Below, one piece after another: positions 60,911-64,000 of a DNA stretch of 64,000 bases. The notes below the pieces were generated by a model. It was not told the DNA's origin. It saw only the letters and a list, made by a program, of their open reading frames with translations, and did not search any database. Every line of letters begins with the position of its first letter. The stretch's first letter is position 1. The translations under genes and the position numbers were made by a program. The DNA comes from Grifola frondosa (Eukaryota; Basidiomycota; Agaricomycetes; Polyporales; Grifolaceae): the NCBI GenBank assembly GCA_001683735.1, contig LUGG01000003.1, forward strand, positions 62,001-126,000, given 5' to 3'.

Positions 60911-63059
60911 ATGTATTCCTCTCCGACTCGTACTCCTGGCTTCGCGCTCAACGCGCCACACTCCGACAGCCGACCTCTGTTTCACACCGCAGACGATCGT
61001 CGCCATCGGGATGCCTACAGCGATCGCCCATCCTTTGGAATCTCCAACGTGGTTGATGCCTCCAAAGCCTTCGTCAGCAGCGAGCACATCCCGCAGTTCC
61101 CATATGGCAACCGCCACGAGTATTACGGGAGTGCCACCATCACCATTCCCCAGATTCACCAATTCAGACCGCATCATGAAGACGTGAGTTCTCTATCGCC
61201 TCTTTTCATATACACCGACCACGGAGTTTGCGGCGTCGCCACAAGATCTGCGCCTTCCCCCAACGCCGCAGTATATGGCTCAGGACGAGGTACGTCATAC
61301 AGCCATGGGACTGAGTTAGTCTCACCCACTGCACAGGGATCTTACGAGTCACTTGGGAGTCCTTCTATCGCATCGTCCCACGACTACGAATACTCTAGTG
61401 TGGACATTACCCGAAGAATACACTCACATCAAGCAGGAAGACGAGTTCGAGGATCAAAAGTCCATCTGGAACCTCGAACAACACCCAGACTCATACATGG
61501 CTGGACAAGAGTATACGGACAGCTATGGCTTTGTCGACGACAACCCAGTGGACGTGAAGCCCCGTGTGTTCGACCGCTCTGCGGCGTGTGACTACAGCTA
61601 CGAACATGCCAGCTCTCTCGGTTCCTTATCCCCTCAGCACCCTGGTACTCCATGTTACGAAGCTGCCCGTGAGAATATCCATAAGTTCGAAGCTGGTATG
61701 TTCAAGGGGGAGGCGAAACCTTCGGGATGATCAGTCAATCCAACGAATCGGTAAGCGTCCTCGAACATCTTTTCATTCATCAGTTATTTTAATGTATTTG
61801 ACGCCTTCTAGCTATACTACGAGCCTTACGCGTTCGCCGCCGCTGACACGGAATCGTCGCAAGGATACGACTTCGGAACCTTAACTGGATCGCCGATAGC
61901 CCCCCCTTCTCCGATCGAGTCCAGCATTCACTGCGAGCAGCCGCCCCCGTTCCAGCATAACCGTAGCTATACACTCGCTGCGGCGATTGCTCCTCTCTCA
62001 CCACGATCCCCATATCCTGAGAGCATAGCCAGACATACGGCAGAGGTCAGTCCTAAGCGTGAACCGTCTCCCCCTCATATGGATTACCTCCGTGCGCCCG
62101 ACGAACAACCTGTTCCCAGTACGTCGTCATCCCTTTCCGCACCTCCTGCGCCTTCTGTGCCTGCACGACGTCCACGGGGGCGCCCGAGGAAAAAGCCTCT
62201 CCCGGTCTGCTGCAGTCGACGCACGGCTCGCTCTGTGAACTACCCGTACCCGCAGTTCCCACCGCTTCCTACTCCCTCCGCTCCGCCACCTTTCCCGCGG
62301 GGCCTACAGGATGCGCTCACGTCTCATGTTCCGATGTCGCTCGACGAAGTCGCGATGCCGGATCGTGAGGACCGTCCGGGTCAGGCCATTTTCAAGCTAA
62401 ACGCTGCGGGTGCGCCGAAGGAGCCCGTGAAAAAGAAGCCCATAATGGCATGTTTATTCTGCAGAGAGCGGAAGATTGCGTGTGGGCCGCCCGTACCGGG
62501 TGGCCCAGACCAGCGGTGCAAGTAAGTTCGAAACTCTTCCGTAAGGACGTTCGGGCGGCTGACATTATGCATGATAGTCAATGTGCGAGGCGCGGACTCG
62601 TGTGCGAGTATCCCAAGGAGTCGCGGCGTGGGCAGCACAAACGCGGGCCCCGATCCGTGCGCATCCAGGCACTGACTGAGGCAGCTGCTGACAAGAAGCC
62701 GAGTTCTCCCTCAGAGGCTCAAGAGGTCCCTGCAGCAGAAGGCGACACTGACTCCGTGCCTTCTGCCCCTGCCGAGCAGGACACTGTCTCCCAACTTCCA
62801 TCTCCTACGTCCACGCTCAGTAACGCCTTATCACCAACAATTCGAGCTCGCCTCCCCTACGAAGCCTCGGGCGGGAGCTTCCAACCATCGCGAGCGCTCG
62901 CGGTCGTCTTCGAGACCAGCGAAGGAGTGGGATCCTCAGGCCGTCGCAGCACGGCGTGCGATGTATCGGATGCAGCGGCGGATGGCCGTCCAGATGCAGC
63001 ACCAGTCGAGGATTGCGGCGAGCGCTGCCAACATTCTTCCTGTGATGTTGCCAACGTAA
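60911..63059 (+). CDS. Zn2Cys6 transcription factor with AT-hook
   Basis: Fungal nuclear regulator. Exon 1 60911-61183 (MYSSPTRTPGFALNAPHSD) ends HHED; exon 2 is only 18 nt (61272-61289, YMAQDE); exon 3 starts 61337. From 61812 one frame runs to 62521 and contains an AT-hook (RRPRGRPRKKP near 62166) and most of the zinc cluster ACLFCRERKIACGPPVPGG. After the intron 62522-62577 the cluster is completed (NQCARRGLVCEYP), giving C-x2-C-x6-C-x11-C-x2-C-x6-C at the protein's C-terminal third rather than at the N-terminus. The conserved tail EWDPQAVAARRAMYRMQRRM followed by AVQMQHQSRI ends at the TAA 63057-63059 and is one frame away from the preceding part. Other one-base slips occur near 61398 and 61715. 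No fungal-specific middle homology domain is seen. Target genes are unknown. Confidence 0.85.
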
Positions 63060-63618
63060 TTGGGGTGTCGGGGCGTTGGCATCTTGACGGTATGTATTTT
63101 TGGCACCTTTCTTTGCGTTTCATATTGTTGCTCGAGTCGAATCAAATGTACACCCGTCGCTCGTTTTCTTTTTGTCCAATACTTTTGCTGTGTCGCTTTA
63201 TGCTATTTTTGTTATGACCTACTAATTCACGTTGTATGATGACGACGTTGTAGTTTTCGATGCCTGCTGACGATTTTGATGACCAATTTATTTTGTTGGC
63301 CTGTTCACCTACCAGGATTCTCGCTCAATGAACGATATTACTGGTGTTATCTCCGTGGAACCTCATATGATATTCGCGGAATCGTGACGGCATTTAGTGA
63401 GAACAGTTCCCAAGACCACATACTTCGAATATTACACGGCGGGACGATCGGGAACTGTGCCTCGTCGCTCGACACTAGAAGCAGGAGATGGCACCCAAAT
63501 ATCCAAAACGCGGACTGAAGTTGACACGTTAAGGTGCGTGCTGTCAGCCTTTGTGCACCATGAAATACGCCGCATCACTGTCGCCTTCACGACACGAAGC
63601 TTAGAGGAGTATATTCGA
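63060..63618. other. Intergenic between two convergent genes
   Basis: Lies between the transcription factor and uL14m stop codons and must hold both 3' UTRs. No other gene recognised. Confidence 0.4.
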
Positions 63619-64000
63619 TTAGATAGCCTACGACGGAGACCAATTCAGCTAGTCAACAACAGTGATGACGAACAGAAAACTCACCTTTGGTGCCAAACTG
63701 ACAATCTTTCCCCAACCCTTCATACGCAAATCCGCGCTGACGATACCACCAATACGCGTACCCAGCATCTCCCGCTTGTTGTTCAGCAACACGGCCGCAT
63801 TGTCGTCAAACCTGATATACCGCCCGTCTGGCCTGCGCACAGCCTTTCTCGTGCGCACGATAACTGCGCGACGTACGTCTCCTTTCCGGACCTTGACTGC
63901 GGTACTGCTCGTGGATGCCGCAACGGGCCTGGCCTTCTTAACCACGCAGACGATCTCATCGCCGACGCCGCCCCATCCATTGTTCACTTTTTGTTTCAGA
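63619..64000 (-). CDS. Mitochondrial large ribosomal subunit protein uL14m (5' end beyond window)
   Basis: Structural protein of the mitochondrial large ribosomal subunit near the inter-subunit face; nuclear-encoded homologue of bacterial L14 (yeast Mrpl38). The minus strand reads [60 protein letters not shown] and [20 protein letters not shown] followed by VSLAPK. The [19 protein letters not shown] stretch is diagnostic. After a 57-nt GT-AG intron (63628-63684) a 9-nt last exon gives Ala-Ile and the stop at 63619-63621. The N-terminal part lies outside the window. Reading frame is clean. Confidence 0.92.

Overview
The window is nuclear DNA of a filamentous basidiomycete, most likely an Agaricomycete. 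Genes are cut into many short exons by 48-60 nt GT-AG introns. Gene content fits: a Plavaka-type transposase, a DUF6698-like protein, small secreted Cys-rich proteins, a Zn2Cys6 regulator with an AT-hook, fungal GH92 mannosidases, and a mitochondrial uL14 gene at the right edge. No bacterial, organellar or viral backbone is visible.

Layout. 0.4-9.5 kb: two diverged UbiA prenyltransferase genes interleaved with two diverged genes for small secreted Cys-rich proteins. 9.8-16.5 kb: a Plavaka transposase relic on the minus strand, divergent from a DUF6698-like gene, with a perfect 17-bp hairpin at the transposase 5' end. 16.5-27.6 kb: a repeat graveyard holding two dispersed repeat families, a stem-loop-rich direct repeat, and a non-LTR retrotransposon whose coding region is split by about 2 kb of LTR-like DNA. 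27.6-29.3 kb: a DUF2235 hydrolase gene. 29.9-36.6 kb: a 3' fragment of a GH92 gene, a decayed membrane-protein gene and a GH92 gene (GH92-1). 37.3-40.4 kb: an AAA+ ATPase. 41.4-43.1 kb: a 5'-truncated MFS transporter relic, followed by a MITE with TA-flanked inverted repeats. 44-49.2 kb: two tandem segmental copies of a multi-pass membrane protein gene. 49.2-52.2 kb: nothing recognised. 52.3-56.2 kb: an intact GH92 gene (GH92-2). 56.4-58.4 kb: an SGNH carbohydrate esterase gene split by about 1 kb of repeat DNA that contains a tRNA-derived SINE-like unit. 60.9-63.1 kb: the Zn2Cys6 regulator. 63.6-64 kb: mitochondrial uL14, running off the edge.

The window reads as a duplication-rich accessory region ending in a core gene. 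Four families occur in two or three copies (UbiA, secreted Cys-rich, GH92, membrane protein), and the copies differ in decay. GH92-2 reads through without a frame slip, whereas many other genes show single-base slips relative to their conserved reading frame. The secreted mannosidases and the esterase suggest extracellular glycan breakdown. The UbiA pair may belong to an isoprenoid or meroterpenoid pathway, but no terpene or polyketide synthase is present to confirm that. The most distinctive structural observation is a 6-nt micro-exon inside the GNDD-SGAMG segment of GH92, present in both full copies.
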